DNA of 64,000 nucleotides. It comes from Sphaerisporangium rufum. Lineage in GTDB: Bacteria > Actinomycetota > Actinomycetes > Streptosporangiales > Streptosporangiaceae. Every line of letters begins with the position of its first letter. Position 1 is the first letter of the stretch. The notes beneath the pieces are model-generated. The model had not been told where the DNA came from, made no database searches, and saw only the letters and a program-made list of their open reading frames with translations. A program made the translations under genes and the position numbers. Location of the stretch: NCBI RefSeq assembly GCF_016863395.1, contig NZ_BOOU01000076.1, forward strand, positions 1 to 64,000, given 5' to 3'. Of the stretch, positions 35,606-42,547 are shown in pieces.

Positions 35606-35677
35606 ACAACAGATGGCACTGCGGACACGCAGGAAGTCGACGTGGCGTCGCACGACGAGGAGCGGGTCCGCTGGCAT
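35594..35677 (-). CDS. Cysteine-rich leader peptide of sulfur-assimilation operon
   Basis: 27-aa ORF with the actinobacterial leader-peptide signature: RRHVDFLRVRSAICC at residues 10-24, ending with adjacent Cys codons TGT TGT three codons before the stop. TATCGT lies 7 nt before its ATG, so it would be translated from a leaderless mRNA starting at or near the ATG. Peptides with RRHxDxxR...S..C precede sulfur and cysteine genes in actinomycetes, and polycysteine leaders are known to attenuate such operons in mycobacteria when cysteine is plentiful. The gene lies 142 bp before the sulfite reductase start. Confidence 0.85.
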   Translation of the reverse strand: MPADPLLVVRRHVDFLRVRSAICCDAR

Positions 35678-35684
35678 GTCCGCT

Positions 35685-35713
35685 ACGATACCCGCCGCCG
35701 GTCGGATGTCCAA
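35685..35713 (-). promoter_or_regulatory. Strong sigma-70-type promoter of sulfite reductase operon
   Basis: Minus strand: TTGGAC (35713-35708), 17-bp spacer, TATCGT (35690-35685). This is the best consensus promoter in the window and drives the leader peptide. Just upstream, TGTCCA (35707-35712) and TGGACA (35730-35735) form an inverted repeat that overlaps the -35 and may be a repressor site. Confidence 0.7.
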
Positions 35714-35822
35714 TATCAGGTCCACAGTCTGGACATTCGCGACACCGCTCGGCGGCGTCCGTACCTCCGGAGCGCCCGGCCCTCGAAGGCCGCCGGCCGG
35801 CCCTGCGCCGCCCGGCAGGGGG

Positions 35823-35990
35823 TCACCCCTGCCTCAGCCAGTTCGTGGGCGGCTCGGGCGCGCGGTCCCCGTCCTGCTCGGAGTCGCCGGACTCCTGCTC
35901 CTGGCCGGTCGGTGGCTTGTGCTGGCAGTCGCACCAGGACCCGCCCTGGCACTCCTCGTGCCGGTGATCCTTGCAGTCCTCGCAGATCAT
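35823..35990 (-). CDS. Small Cys/His-rich protein
   Basis: 55-aa protein beginning MICEDCKDHRHEECQGGSWC: five Cys and two His in 22 residues, a likely zinc site, followed by an acidic, disordered tail (QEQESGDSEQDGDR). Near-identical openings are common in small streptomycete proteins of unknown role. The ATG at 35990 is chosen to match that family; a GTG at 36014 in frame adds eight residues. It is divergent from the MDMPI-like gene. Confidence 0.72.
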   Translation of the reverse strand: MICEDCKDHRHEECQGGSWCDCQHKPPTGQEQESGDSEQDGDRAPEPPTNWLRQG

Positions 35991-36054
35991 CCTGTCATTG
36001 TTCCCCGTGGGCACTGGTTACGCTGGCGGCACGTCCGTCGAATCGTGAGGTGCC

Positions 36055-36852
36055 ATGGCCGTCTCCATGCCCGACCTGCTGGCCGACCTGCGCGCCGAGG
36101 GCGACGAGCTGCTGGCCGTGCTCGAACCGCTCGGGCCGGCGGAGTGGGAGCGCCCCACCCCGGCCGCGGGCTGGGCGGTGCGCGACCAGGTCAGCCACCT
36201 CGCCTGGTTCGACGACGCGGCCACCACCGCGGCCACCGACCCCGAGGGCTTCCGGGCCGCGCTGCCGGCGTTCGCCGCCCGCGGCGAGGGCGCGGTGGAC
36301 GAGATCGCGGCGGCCGCCCGCGGCCTGTCGCCCGGCCAGGTGATCGACTGGTTCCGCGCCGCCCGCGCACGCAGCCTGGCGGCCCTTGCGGCCGTGGACC
36401 CCCGGGCGCGGCTGCCCTGGTACGGGCCGGACATGTCGGCCGCGTCGTTCGCCACCGCGCGGATCATGGAGACCTGGGCGCACGGCCAGGACGTCGCCGA
36501 CGCGCTGGAGATCACCCGGGTGCCGACCGACCGGCTGCGGCACATCGCGCTGCTCGGCGCGCGGGCCCTGCCCTACGGCTTCGTGGTGCGCGGGCTGGAG
36601 CCGCCGGCCGCGCCGGTGCGCGTCGAGCTGACCCTGCCCGGCGGCGGCCGGTTCGAGCACGGCCCGGCCGGTGCGGCCGACCTGGTGCGCGGGACGGCGC
36701 TGGACTTCTGCCTGCTGGTCACCCGGCGCCGGCACCGCGATGACACCGCGCTGGAGGTGCGCGGCGCCACGGCCGAGGCCTGGCTGTCGGTCGCCCAGGT
36801 CTTCGCCGGGCCGCCGGGGGCCGACCGGCCCGCCGGGATGCCCCGACCATGA
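36055..36852 (+). CDS. TIGR03084-type metal-binding MDMPI-like protein
   Basis: 265-aa protein of the maleylpyruvate-isomerase/DinB superfamily. N-terminal helix bundle with WAVRDQVSHLAWFDDAA (His ligand) and IMETWAHGQDVADAL (E-x3-H ligands), then GFVVRGLEPPAAPVRVELTL and a C-terminal beta-rich domain ending GATAEAWLSVAQVF. The three putative metal ligands are intact. Enzymatic substrate unknown; mycothiol is the likely cofactor in actinobacteria. The ATG at 36055 lies at the family start. It is a paralogue in fold of the sigma-linked protein at 24205-25146. Confidence 0.85.
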   Translation: MAVSMPDLLADLRAEGDELLAVLEPLGPAEWERPTPAAGWAVRDQVSHLAWFDDAATTAATDPEGFRAALPAFAARGEGAVDEIAAAARGLSPGQVIDWFRAARARSLAALAAVDPRARLPWYGPDMSAASFATARIMETWAHGQDVADALEITRVPTDRLRHIALLGARALPYGFVVRGLEPPAAPVRVELTLPGGGRFEHGPAGAADLVRGTALDFCLLVTRRRHRDDTALEVRGATAEAWLSVAQVFAGPPGADRPAGMPRP

Positions 36853-36983
36853 TCCTGGCGGCGCCGTCCGCCCTGGTGGGAACGGTGTTCCGGTAGGACA
36901 AGCCGGTTCGGGGTAGGCGGTGCTCACGGAGATCGGCACAGGGCGGGGTCATGGTCGTACCGGGTAGCGAGCAGCGATGCGAA

Positions 36984-36989
36984 TACTGT
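36984..36989 (+). promoter_or_regulatory. -10 hexamer TACTGT (leaderless)
   Basis: TACTGT lies 8 nt before the ATG at 36998, supporting that start over the in-frame ATG at 36977, which would lie upstream of the transcript. Confidence 0.45.
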
Positions 36990-36997
36990 TGGGTTCC

Positions 36998-37996
36998 ATG
37001 ACGTCCACCGACGCGCCGCGCGGGGCCTCCTCCGCGCGGGTCCGCGGCCGACGCCGGCGGCTGATCCGGTCCACCGCCGCCAGGCGCATCTCCGCGGTGC
37101 GCCGCTCGCGCGTGTGGAACGCCGTCACCGGCACCCGCTCCTGGGAGGTGGTGAAGGGCACCACGGTGGCCGGGTTCAACTTCCGGGTCACCGGGCTGGC
37201 CGGCGAGGCCGCGTTCTTCGCGCTGCTGTCGCTGCCGCCGTTCGTGCTCGGCATCATCGGCCTGCTCGGCCACCTGAGCGGCGTGCTCGGCCCGGACACC
37301 ATCGCCGAGACCCGCGGCTGGGTGCTGCGGCAGGCCCACCTGCTGTTCACCGACGACACCGTGGGCCGGGTGGTGCGCCCGCTGCTGGACGACGTGCTGC
37401 GCGGCGGCCAGGTCCCGCTGATCTCGCTCGGCTTCCTGCTGTCGCTGTGGTCGGGGTCGCGGGCGCTGTTCGTCTATGTCGACCTCATCTCCATCGCCTA
37501 CGGCCTGGGGGAGACGCGCAACATCGTCCGCACCCGCATCCTGTCCTTCGGCCTGTACCTGGCCGCGCTGCTGCTGGGCCTGATCGTGATCCCCGTACTG
37601 GTGGTGGGGCCGACCCTGATGTCGGAGACGCTGCCCCCCTACGCCGACCTGGTGGCGATCTTCTACTGGCCGGTGGTGGTCGTCGGCTCGGTGCTGGTGC
37701 TGACGCTGCTCTACCACGTCAGCGTGCCGTTGCGGACCCGGTGGTGGCGCGAGCTGCCCGGCGCGGTGCTCGCCCTGGTCATCTGGATCCCCTGCGCCGC
37801 GGTGCTGCGCGCGGTGCTGGCCGCCTGGTTCACCCCGCTGTCGGTCTACGGCTCGCTGGCCGCGCCGATCGCGGTGCTGCTGTGGCTCTACATCACCGCG
37901 CTGGCGGTGCTCATCGGCGCGACGCTGAACGCGGAGGTCGACCGCCTCTGGACCCGTGGTGGATCGGGGCGCAACGGCGAGTCCGCTATCGTCTGA
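36998..37996 (+). CDS. YihY/BrkB-family membrane protein
   Basis: 332-aa inner-membrane protein. After a strongly basic cytoplasmic tail (RVRGRRRRLIRSTAARR) come about six membrane segments; the first conserved one is AGEAAFFALLSLPPFVLGIIGL, followed by FLLSLWSGSRALFVYVDLISIAYG, a hallmark of the family, and IAVLLWLYITALAVLIGATLNAE. The function is unproven in the family; the old RNase BN name is wrong. Its end carries the TATCGT promoter of the glyA riboswitch. Confidence 0.9.
   Translation: MTSTDAPRGASSARVRGRRRRLIRSTAARRISAVRRSRVWNAVTGTRSWEVVKGTTVAGFNFRVTGLAGEAAFFALLSLPPFVLGIIGLLGHLSGVLGPDTIAETRGWVLRQAHLLFTDDTVGRVVRPLLDDVLRGGQVPLISLGFLLSLWSGSRALFVYVDLISIAYGLGETRNIVRTRILSFGLYLAALLLGLIVIPVLVVGPTLMSETLPPYADLVAIFYWPVVVVGSVLVLTLLYHVSVPLRTRWWRELPGAVLALVIWIPCAAVLRAVLAAWFTPLSVYGSLAAPIAVLLWLYITALAVLIGATLNAEVDRLWTRGGSGRNGESAIV
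37987..37992 (+). promoter_or_regulatory. -10 hexamer TATCGT before riboswitch
   Basis: TATCGT lies inside the last codons of the YihY gene; transcription would begin near 37999, right at the 5' side of the riboswitch. The -35 is weak. Confidence 0.5.
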
Positions 37997-37997
37997 C

Positions 37998-38070
37998 CTG
38001 AGGCGACTGGCGCGTCGGGGTGGACCACCACCAGGGAGCGAACAGCCGGGGGCCGTGCGCCTGGGTCCAC
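37998..38070 (+). promoter_or_regulatory. ZTP/ZMP riboswitch (pfl motif) of glyA
   Basis: The leader contains the conserved pfl blocks in order: GACTGGCG (38005-38012), a short hairpin GTGGACCACCAC, CAGGGAGCGA, and the terminal CGCCTGGGT (38058-38066) that joins the ligand pocket. The CGCC pairs back with the GGCG of the first block as in known ZTP riboswitches. These RNAs sense ZMP/ZTP, the alarm signal for 10-formyl-THF shortage, and turn on one-carbon genes such as glyA. The start codon lies 26 bp downstream, so control is probably at translation initiation. Confidence 0.8.
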
Positions 38071-38095
38071 GGAGCAGCCAACGAAGGGTAGGGCC

Positions 38096-39349
38096 ATGAG
38101 TTCTCTTGCGGACGTCGACCCGCAGCTCGCCGAGCTGATCAGGGCGGAGGAGCGCCGGCAGGCCGACACCGTCAAGCTGATCCCCTCGGAGAACTACGTC
38201 TCGCGGGCCGTGCTCGAAGCGACCGGCACCGTCCTCACCAACAAATACTCCGAGGGCTACGCCGGCAAGCGGTACTACGAGGGCCAGCAGGTCATCGACC
38301 AGATCGAGACCCTCGCCATCGAGCGGGCCAAGGCGCTGTTCGGCGTGCCGTTCGCCAACGTGCAGCCGTACTCGGGGTCGCCGGCCAACCTCGCCGTCTA
38401 CCTCGCCTTCCTGAACCCCGGCGACACCGTCATGGGCATGGGCCTGCCGTTCGGCGGGCACCTCACCCACGGCTGGTCGGTCTCGGCCACCGGCAAGTGG
38501 TTCACCCCGGTCCGCTACGGCGTGCGGCGCGACACCGGCCGCATCGACATGGACGAGGTGCGCGCCCTGGCCCTGGAGCACCGGCCCAAGCTGATCTTCT
38601 GCGGCGGCACCGCCATCCCGCGGACGATCGACTTCCCGGCGTTCGCGGAGATCGCCCGCGAGGTGGGCGCGGTGCTGGCCGCCGACATCGCCCACATCGC
38701 CGGCCTGGTCGCCGGCGGCGCGCACCCGACCCCGGTGGGCCACGCCGACGTCATCTCCACCACCACCCACAAGACGCTGCGCGGCCCGCGCGGCGCCATG
38801 CTGATGGCCGGCGACGAGGAGCACGCCAAGGCGCTGAACAAGGCGGTGTTCCCCGGCCTGCAGGGCGGGCCGCACAACCACACCACCGCCGCCATCGCGG
38901 TGGCGCTGCGCGAGGCGTCCGGCGAGGACTTCAAGGCCTACGCCCACCAGGTGGTGCGCAACGCCAAGGCCCTGGCCGAGGAGCTGGCCGGGCGCGGCTT
39001 CGACCTGGTGTCCGGCGGCACCGACAACCACCTGATCCTGATCGACCTGACCTCCAAGGGCGTGGCGGGCAAGCCCGCGGCGCAGGCCCTGGACCTGGCC
39101 GGCCTGGAGACCAACTACAACACCGTGCCGTTCGACCCGCGCAAGCCGTTCGACCCGTCCGGGCTGCGCATCGGCACCCCGTCGATCACCAGCCGCGGCA
39201 TGGGCGAGGCGGAGATGCGGCAGATCGGCGCCTGGATGGACGAGGTCGTCACCGCGCTGGCCAAGGGCGATGCCGACGAGGTCGTCGCCCGGGTGCACGG
39301 CGAGGTCAGCGAGCTGACCGCCAAGTTCCCCGCGCCCGGCCTGAGCTGA
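38096..39349 (+). CDS. glyA: Serine hydroxymethyltransferase
   Basis: 417-aa PLP enzyme converting serine and THF to glycine and 5,10-methylene-THF. N-terminal LIPSENYVSRAVLEATGTVLTNKYSEGY is diagnostic; the PLP lysine lies in STTTHKTLRGPRGAML; DLVSGGTDNHLILIDL and GLRIGTPSITSRGMGE complete the fold. Length is normal. AAGGGTAGGG precedes the ATG. Preceded by a ZTP riboswitch, so it is induced when formyl-THF is low. Single-gene transcript. Confidence 0.97.
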   Translation: MSSLADVDPQLAELIRAEERRQADTVKLIPSENYVSRAVLEATGTVLTNKYSEGYAGKRYYEGQQVIDQIETLAIERAKALFGVPFANVQPYSGSPANLAVYLAFLNPGDTVMGMGLPFGGHLTHGWSVSATGKWFTPVRYGVRRDTGRIDMDEVRALALEHRPKLIFCGGTAIPRTIDFPAFAEIAREVGAVLAADIAHIAGLVAGGAHPTPVGHADVISTTTHKTLRGPRGAMLMAGDEEHAKALNKAVFPGLQGGPHNHTTAAIAVALREASGEDFKAYAHQVVRNAKALAEELAGRGFDLVSGGTDNHLILIDLTSKGVAGKPAAQALDLAGLETNYNTVPFDPRKPFDPSGLRIGTPSITSRGMGEAEMRQIGAWMDEVVTALAKGDADEVVARVHGEVSELTAKFPAPGLS

Positions 39350-39384
39350 CGGCGGGACCGGCGACACGCCGGGGGTGAAACGCC

Positions 39385-39415
39385 TTGCGCGCGCCGGCCG
39401 GTGCCGCGATACAGT
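39385..39415 (+). promoter_or_regulatory. Predicted promoter of short ORF and rsgA
   Basis: TTGCGC (39385-39390) and TACAGT (39410-39415), spacer 19 bp. Transcription would begin near 39421, about 48 nt before the small ORF. The spacing is slightly long, so confidence is moderate. Confidence 0.45.
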
Positions 39416-39468
39416 GGCCCGGCCGGCGCCGCCATGAACAGGCGGCCGAGACGGAGGAGGTGAGGACT

Positions 39469-39531
39469 ATGCGGGCCTTTCTGAGCATGCCCAAGTCCGT
39501 TTTCTCCCTCCGGGTGACCGCCAGGCGTTGA
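39469..39531 (+). CDS. Short upstream ORF (20 aa) of rsgA
   Basis: A 20-residue ORF starting MRAFLSMPKSVFSLRVTARR has one of the strongest Shine-Dalgarno sequences in the window (GGAGGTGAGG, 39455-39464) ahead of its ATG. It ends 38 bp before the rsgA GTG, within the rsgA leader. The peptide is basic and hydrophobic, without runs of one amino acid, so classic amino-acid attenuation is not obvious. It may couple rsgA expression to translation or ribosome status; it is not recognised as a known leader family. Confidence 0.55.
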   Translation: MRAFLSMPKSVFSLRVTARR

Positions 39532-39569
39532 GGCCGCGGCACCCGGCCTTCTCCGAAGGGTGCCCGACA

Positions 39570-40670
39570 GTGACCGTTCCCGGTCTCGACCTGTCCCTGC
39601 TCGGCTGGCACGAGTCCCGTGCCGGCGATCTACCGCCCGGTGCCGTCCCGGCCCGGGTGGCCCGGGTGGACCGCGGCGCCGCCGACGTCATCGCGGCCGG
39701 CGGCCACCACCACGCCCAGTACGCCGCGCCGCTGCGCCGCGCGGCCGCCGCCGACCCGGTGAACCTGCCCTGTGTGGGCGACTGGGCGGCGCTCACCGTC
39801 CTGCCCGAAGGCCGCCACGAGCTGGCCGCGATCCTGCCCCGGCACACCTCCCTGGTGCGCGGCGGCGTCGGGCGGGTGTCCCGGCACGGCCTGTCCGGCG
39901 ACTCCCAGGGGCAGGTGCTGGCCGCCAACGTCGACGTGGTGTTCATCGCCGAGCCGGCGCTGCACGCCACCGACTTCGCCGACCTGGGCCGGATCGAGCG
40001 GCTGCTCGCGCTGGCCTGGGAGAGCGGCGCCGAACCGGTGGTGCTGGTCACCAAGGCCGACCTCATCGGCGAGCACCTGCCCGGGCTGCTCGACGACGTG
40101 GCGGCCGCCGCGCCGGGCGCCGCCGTGCACGCCGTCTGCTCGGTCAGCGGGGAGGGCGTCGACCTGGTGCGCTCCCATCTGGCCGGCACCCGGACCGCGG
40201 TGATCCTCGGCGCGTCCGGCGCCGGCAAGTCCACCCTGGTCAACGCGCTGGCCGGCCGGGAGGTGATGGAGACCCAGCAGGTCCGGGCCGGCGACGGCCG
40301 GGGCCGGCACACCACGGTGCACCGCGAGCTGATCGCGCTGCCCGGCGGCGGCATCGTCATCGACACCCCGGGCATCCGGCGGATCGGCATGTACGAGATG
40401 AGCCAGGGCGTGGACCTGGCCTTCTCCGACATCGAGGAGCTGGCCGCCGGCTGCCGGTTCGGCGACTGCGGGCACGCGGGGGAGCCGGGCTGCGCGGTGC
40501 TGGCCGCGGTGGAGTCCGGCGAGCTGCCGGAGCGGCGGCTGGACAGCTGGCGCAAGCTGCAGCGCGAGGCGGCGTGGATCGCCCGGCGGTCGGACGCCCG
40601 GCTGCGCGCCGAGGAGCGGCGCCGGTGGAAGACGATCCACAAGTCGATGCGCGGCCAGAGCCGGCCCTAG
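39570..40670 (+). CDS. rsgA: Ribosome small subunit-dependent GTPase A
   Basis: 366-aa circularly permuted GTPase that aids late 30S maturation. An N-terminal OB fold is followed by GTPase motifs in permuted order: G4 VTKADL, G5-like VCSVSGEG, G1 GASGAGKSTLVNAL, G3 DTPGIR. The C-terminal zinc site is CRFGDCGHAGEPGCAV. GTG at 39570 has GAAGGG about 9 nt upstream; a TTG at 39528 overlapping the short ORF would add 14 residues. It ends in a strong hairpin. Confidence 0.93.
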   Translation: MTVPGLDLSLLGWHESRAGDLPPGAVPARVARVDRGAADVIAAGGHHHAQYAAPLRRAAAADPVNLPCVGDWAALTVLPEGRHELAAILPRHTSLVRGGVGRVSRHGLSGDSQGQVLAANVDVVFIAEPALHATDFADLGRIERLLALAWESGAEPVVLVTKADLIGEHLPGLLDDVAAAAPGAAVHAVCSVSGEGVDLVRSHLAGTRTAVILGASGAGKSTLVNALAGREVMETQQVRAGDGRGRHTTVHRELIALPGGGIVIDTPGIRRIGMYEMSQGVDLAFSDIEELAAGCRFGDCGHAGEPGCAVLAAVESGELPERRLDSWRKLQREAAWIARRSDARLRAEERRRWKTIHKSMRGQSRP

Positions 40671-40689
40671 CCGGGGGCGGCATGACGAA

Positions 40690-40730
40690 GCCCCGCCGCG
40701 GGCGGTGAGGCCGGTGGATCGCGGCGGGGC
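40690..40730 (+). terminator. rsgA terminator hairpin
   Basis: GCCCCGCCGCG (40690-40700) and CGCGGCGGGGC (40720-40730), a perfect 11-bp stem with a 19-nt loop, 20 bp after the rsgA stop. Confidence 0.6.
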
Positions 40731-40767
40731 GTGCGGGGGAGGGAGATCTCTGCCGGCCGGGGAATGT

Positions 40768-40798
40768 CGGGTGCCGTCCGCGGCAGGGACGGCACCCG
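40768..40798 (-). terminator. whiB-side terminator hairpin
   Basis: CGGGTGCCGTCC (40768-40779) and GGACGGCACCCG (40787-40798) form a perfect 12-bp stem with a 7-nt loop, 85 bp beyond the WhiB stop. It probably ends the WhiB transcript and isolates it from convergent rsgA. Confidence 0.6.
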
Positions 40799-40882
40799 GC
40801 CGATCGTGCGGCAATTGCGGCCCTGGAGGCGTACAGGAGCGGAAAAGCCGCACGATCCCCGAAGATGCGTGCCGGTGGAGGG

Positions 40883-41194
40883 TCAGGCGGCGCTGATGCC
40901 GGCGCTGGCGGCCCGCCGCATGCGCCGGCGGCGCTCGGACGCGCGCTCGTCCTCGTTGAGCCCGCCCCAGGTGCCGTACTTCTCCGGCCGCGACAGGGCG
41001 TAGTCCAGGCACTCGGCGCGGACCGGGCACTGGGCGCAGATGGCCTTGGCCTTGCGCTCGCGGATGTCCCGCTCCGGCTGACGCTCGCCGTCAGGCCCGA
41101 AGAACAGCACGAGGTCCTCTCCCCGGCACGCGGCGTCATCCTGCCAACCCCAGCTGGGCCGCGGGCGGGCGATCTGCCGACGTACCTGAGACAT
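40883..41194 (-). CDS. WhiB-family iron-sulfur transcription factor
   Basis: 103-aa Wbl protein. Four cysteines bind a [4Fe-4S] cluster: Cys23, Cys53, Cys56, Cys62 (C-x29-C-x2-C-x5-C). The GTWGG turn at residues 74-78 contacts the sigma factor in this family, and a basic tail SERRRRMRRA follows. The N-terminus (SQVRRQIARPRP) is unusually basic; the exact Wbl class is not assigned. The ATG at 41194 gives the normal size; longer openings run through the promoter. The 11-bp palindrome CACCTTAGGTG (41202-41212) overlaps the SD, and a TTAGGT half-site suggests possible iron control, but this is weak. Confidence 0.93.
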   Translation of the reverse strand: MSQVRRQIARPRPSWGWQDDAACRGEDLVLFFGPDGERQPERDIRERKAKAICAQCPVRAECLDYALSRPEKYGTWGGLNEDERASERRRRMRRAASAGISAA

Positions 41195-41310
41195 GAGAAA
41201 CCACCTTAGGTGAGATAGGTAATCCGGTGTTTGTGCCGCTTTGGACGCTTGTGACGTCCCTAATGCCAACGCCGGTATAGCCCGTGGTGTTCCCGGCTCC
41301 GGGAGGAGCC

Positions 41311-42231
41311 CTAGGTCAGAACGGGTGTGCCGCACTGGATCTGCTCCAGCGCGAGCGCCCGGTACGTCATGACCGAATCGGCGCACGCCGTGCCGCACGG
41401 CGCGAACGCCGTCCGCTCGATCACGATCCGGAACCGCACGTCCCCGTGACGGACGACCGCCTCGGTGACATCACCTTCCGACCTGGTGGATTCCACGGCC
41501 ACTCCACCGACCGAGAGCTCGCCCGTATGTGCCCGGACGAAATGCTCGGCGGCCTGCGATGGCTCAGGGATGCCCGCGCGCCCCCGGTAGCGGTCGAGAA
41601 CGAGCCCGCCGCTCCGGTACGCGTTTGCCACCGCGATCGCGGCAGCCTGAGACATGCTGCCGTAGTAAAGCCCGTGTGGCAAGCATACGAGGTTGGCGGC
41701 GTATCGATCGCCGCCAACATGCGTGGTTTCCCACACTCTTCCCGGCAGGCTCTCACCCAAAACCCGCGCGATGGGAAGACCGAGTCGGGCACAGCACGCG
41801 TTGCGCTTCGCATGCGTGCAGACCAGGAACACCGGTTCCTTCATCAGTATGCAGGACTCGGGAACCACTCCGCGCACGAGCGCGCCCAGGTCAAGATCGT
41901 CAGGGTGCTCCACGTGCCCCTCGGCGATCCACGGAATCTCGGCCGTGGTATCGGCGACCATGACGCGCACCGGCCGGCCCGCCGTCCGGCCCGCCCGCTC
42001 GCGGTGCCCGGGCCGCCGGATCAGCTGGGTCCGCACCCCGAGCGAGGCCGCCCTGTCGACCAGCGCGCGCGCCGTGGCCGGCAGCTCGCTGCCCGCCACA
42101 TCGGCCGCCCAGGGGCCGGCGTGCTCGACGAGCAGCCAGCGCCGCGCCTTGGTCGTGGCGCTGGCCAGGGTGGGCGCCTGCCCGGTATGGCATCCGGGGG
42201 GGTGCTCACACCCGCGCCGCCGGTCGATCAT
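41311..42231 (-). CDS. Sucrase/ferredoxin-like thioredoxin-fold protein, iron-regulated
   Basis: 306-aa member of the sucrase/ferredoxin-like family (thioredoxin-like [2Fe-2S] fold). Key parts: WLLVEHAGPWAADVAGSELP at the N-terminus, FLVCTHAKRNACCARLG with the first ligand Cys, and THVGGDRYAANLVCLPHGLYYG with the second. ATG at 42231 has GGAGG 8 nt upstream; GTG codons at 42234 and 42252 are alternatives. A near-perfect iron box lies 22 bp before the start, so the gene should be derepressed in iron starvation. A role in ferric-siderophore reduction or iron-sulfur metabolism is inference. Confidence 0.83.
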   Translation of the reverse strand: MIDRRRGCEHPPGCHTGQAPTLASATTKARRWLLVEHAGPWAADVAGSELPATARALVDRAASLGVRTQLIRRPGHRERAGRTAGRPVRVMVADTTAEIPWIAEGHVEHPDDLDLGALVRGVVPESCILMKEPVFLVCTHAKRNACCARLGLPIARVLGESLPGRVWETTHVGGDRYAANLVCLPHGLYYGSMSQAAAIAVANAYRSGGLVLDRYRGRAGIPEPSQAAEHFVRAHTGELSVGGVAVESTRSEGDVTEAVVRHGDVRFRIVIERTAFAPCGTACADSVMTYRALALEQIQCGTPVLT

Positions 42232-42252
42232 CACGCTGTCCTCCCCTCTCAC

Positions 42253-42271
42253 TTAGGTAAGACTAACCTAA
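42253..42271 (-). promoter_or_regulatory. Iron box (IdeR/DmdR1 operator)
   Basis: TTAGGTAAGACTAACCTAA matches the 19-bp actinobacterial iron-box consensus TTAGGTTAGGCTAACCTAA at 17 of 19 positions. Placed directly before the ferredoxin-like gene; Fe(II)-loaded IdeR/DmdR1 would repress from here. Confidence 0.88.
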
Positions 42272-42345
42272 CGGCCTCCATCGACGTGTGCGTTATCCAG
42301 GTTTGCGGAGTGTCCGTTCCGGCGGCGGTCATGCGGCCGCCGGGG

Positions 42346-42361
42346 TGTGAGATCTCTCACC
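42346..42361. promoter_or_regulatory. CRP-like site TGTGA-N6-TCACC
   Basis: TGTGAGATCTCTCACC fits the actinobacterial CRP pattern TGTGA-N6-TCACA with one mismatch and lies in a wider 18-bp near-palindrome (42344-42361). It is 115 bp upstream of the ferredoxin-like gene and beyond the glpD stop; the controlled gene is uncertain. Confidence 0.5.
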
Positions 42362-42454
42362 CGCCGATTCCGCCGGACCGGTTGCGGGCAACCGCGCGCG
42401 GCCGCTACGGGGGGCGGGCGGCAACCGGCCGCCTGGACCCGTCGTGGCACGCAC

Positions 42455-42547
42455 GGCCCGGATCGCCGGCCCGGCCCGGATCGCCGGCCCGGCCCGGCTC
42501 GACTCAGGAGTTCGACTCAGGAGCTCAACCCAGGAGCTCAGCTCAGG
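42455..42547. repeat. Tandem repeats at the 3' end of glpD
   Basis: Two exact copies of an 18-bp unit GGCCCGGATCGCCGGCCC (42455-42472, 42473-42490) plus a partial third, then 13-bp units CGACTCAGGAGTT, CGACTCAGGAGCT, CAACCCAGGAGCT (42500-42538). The glpD stop codon lies in the last unit, so slippage could alter the protein end. Confidence 0.85.

Noticed and set aside
36977-36997. ATG at 36977 as start of the YihY gene
   Set aside because: The -10 hexamer at 36984-36989 would lie inside that gene's first codons; the ATG at 36998 fits a leaderless transcript.
41202-41216. Iron box before the whiB gene
   Set aside because: Only a TTAGGT half-site within a palindrome matches; the second half lacks the CTAACCTAA pattern.
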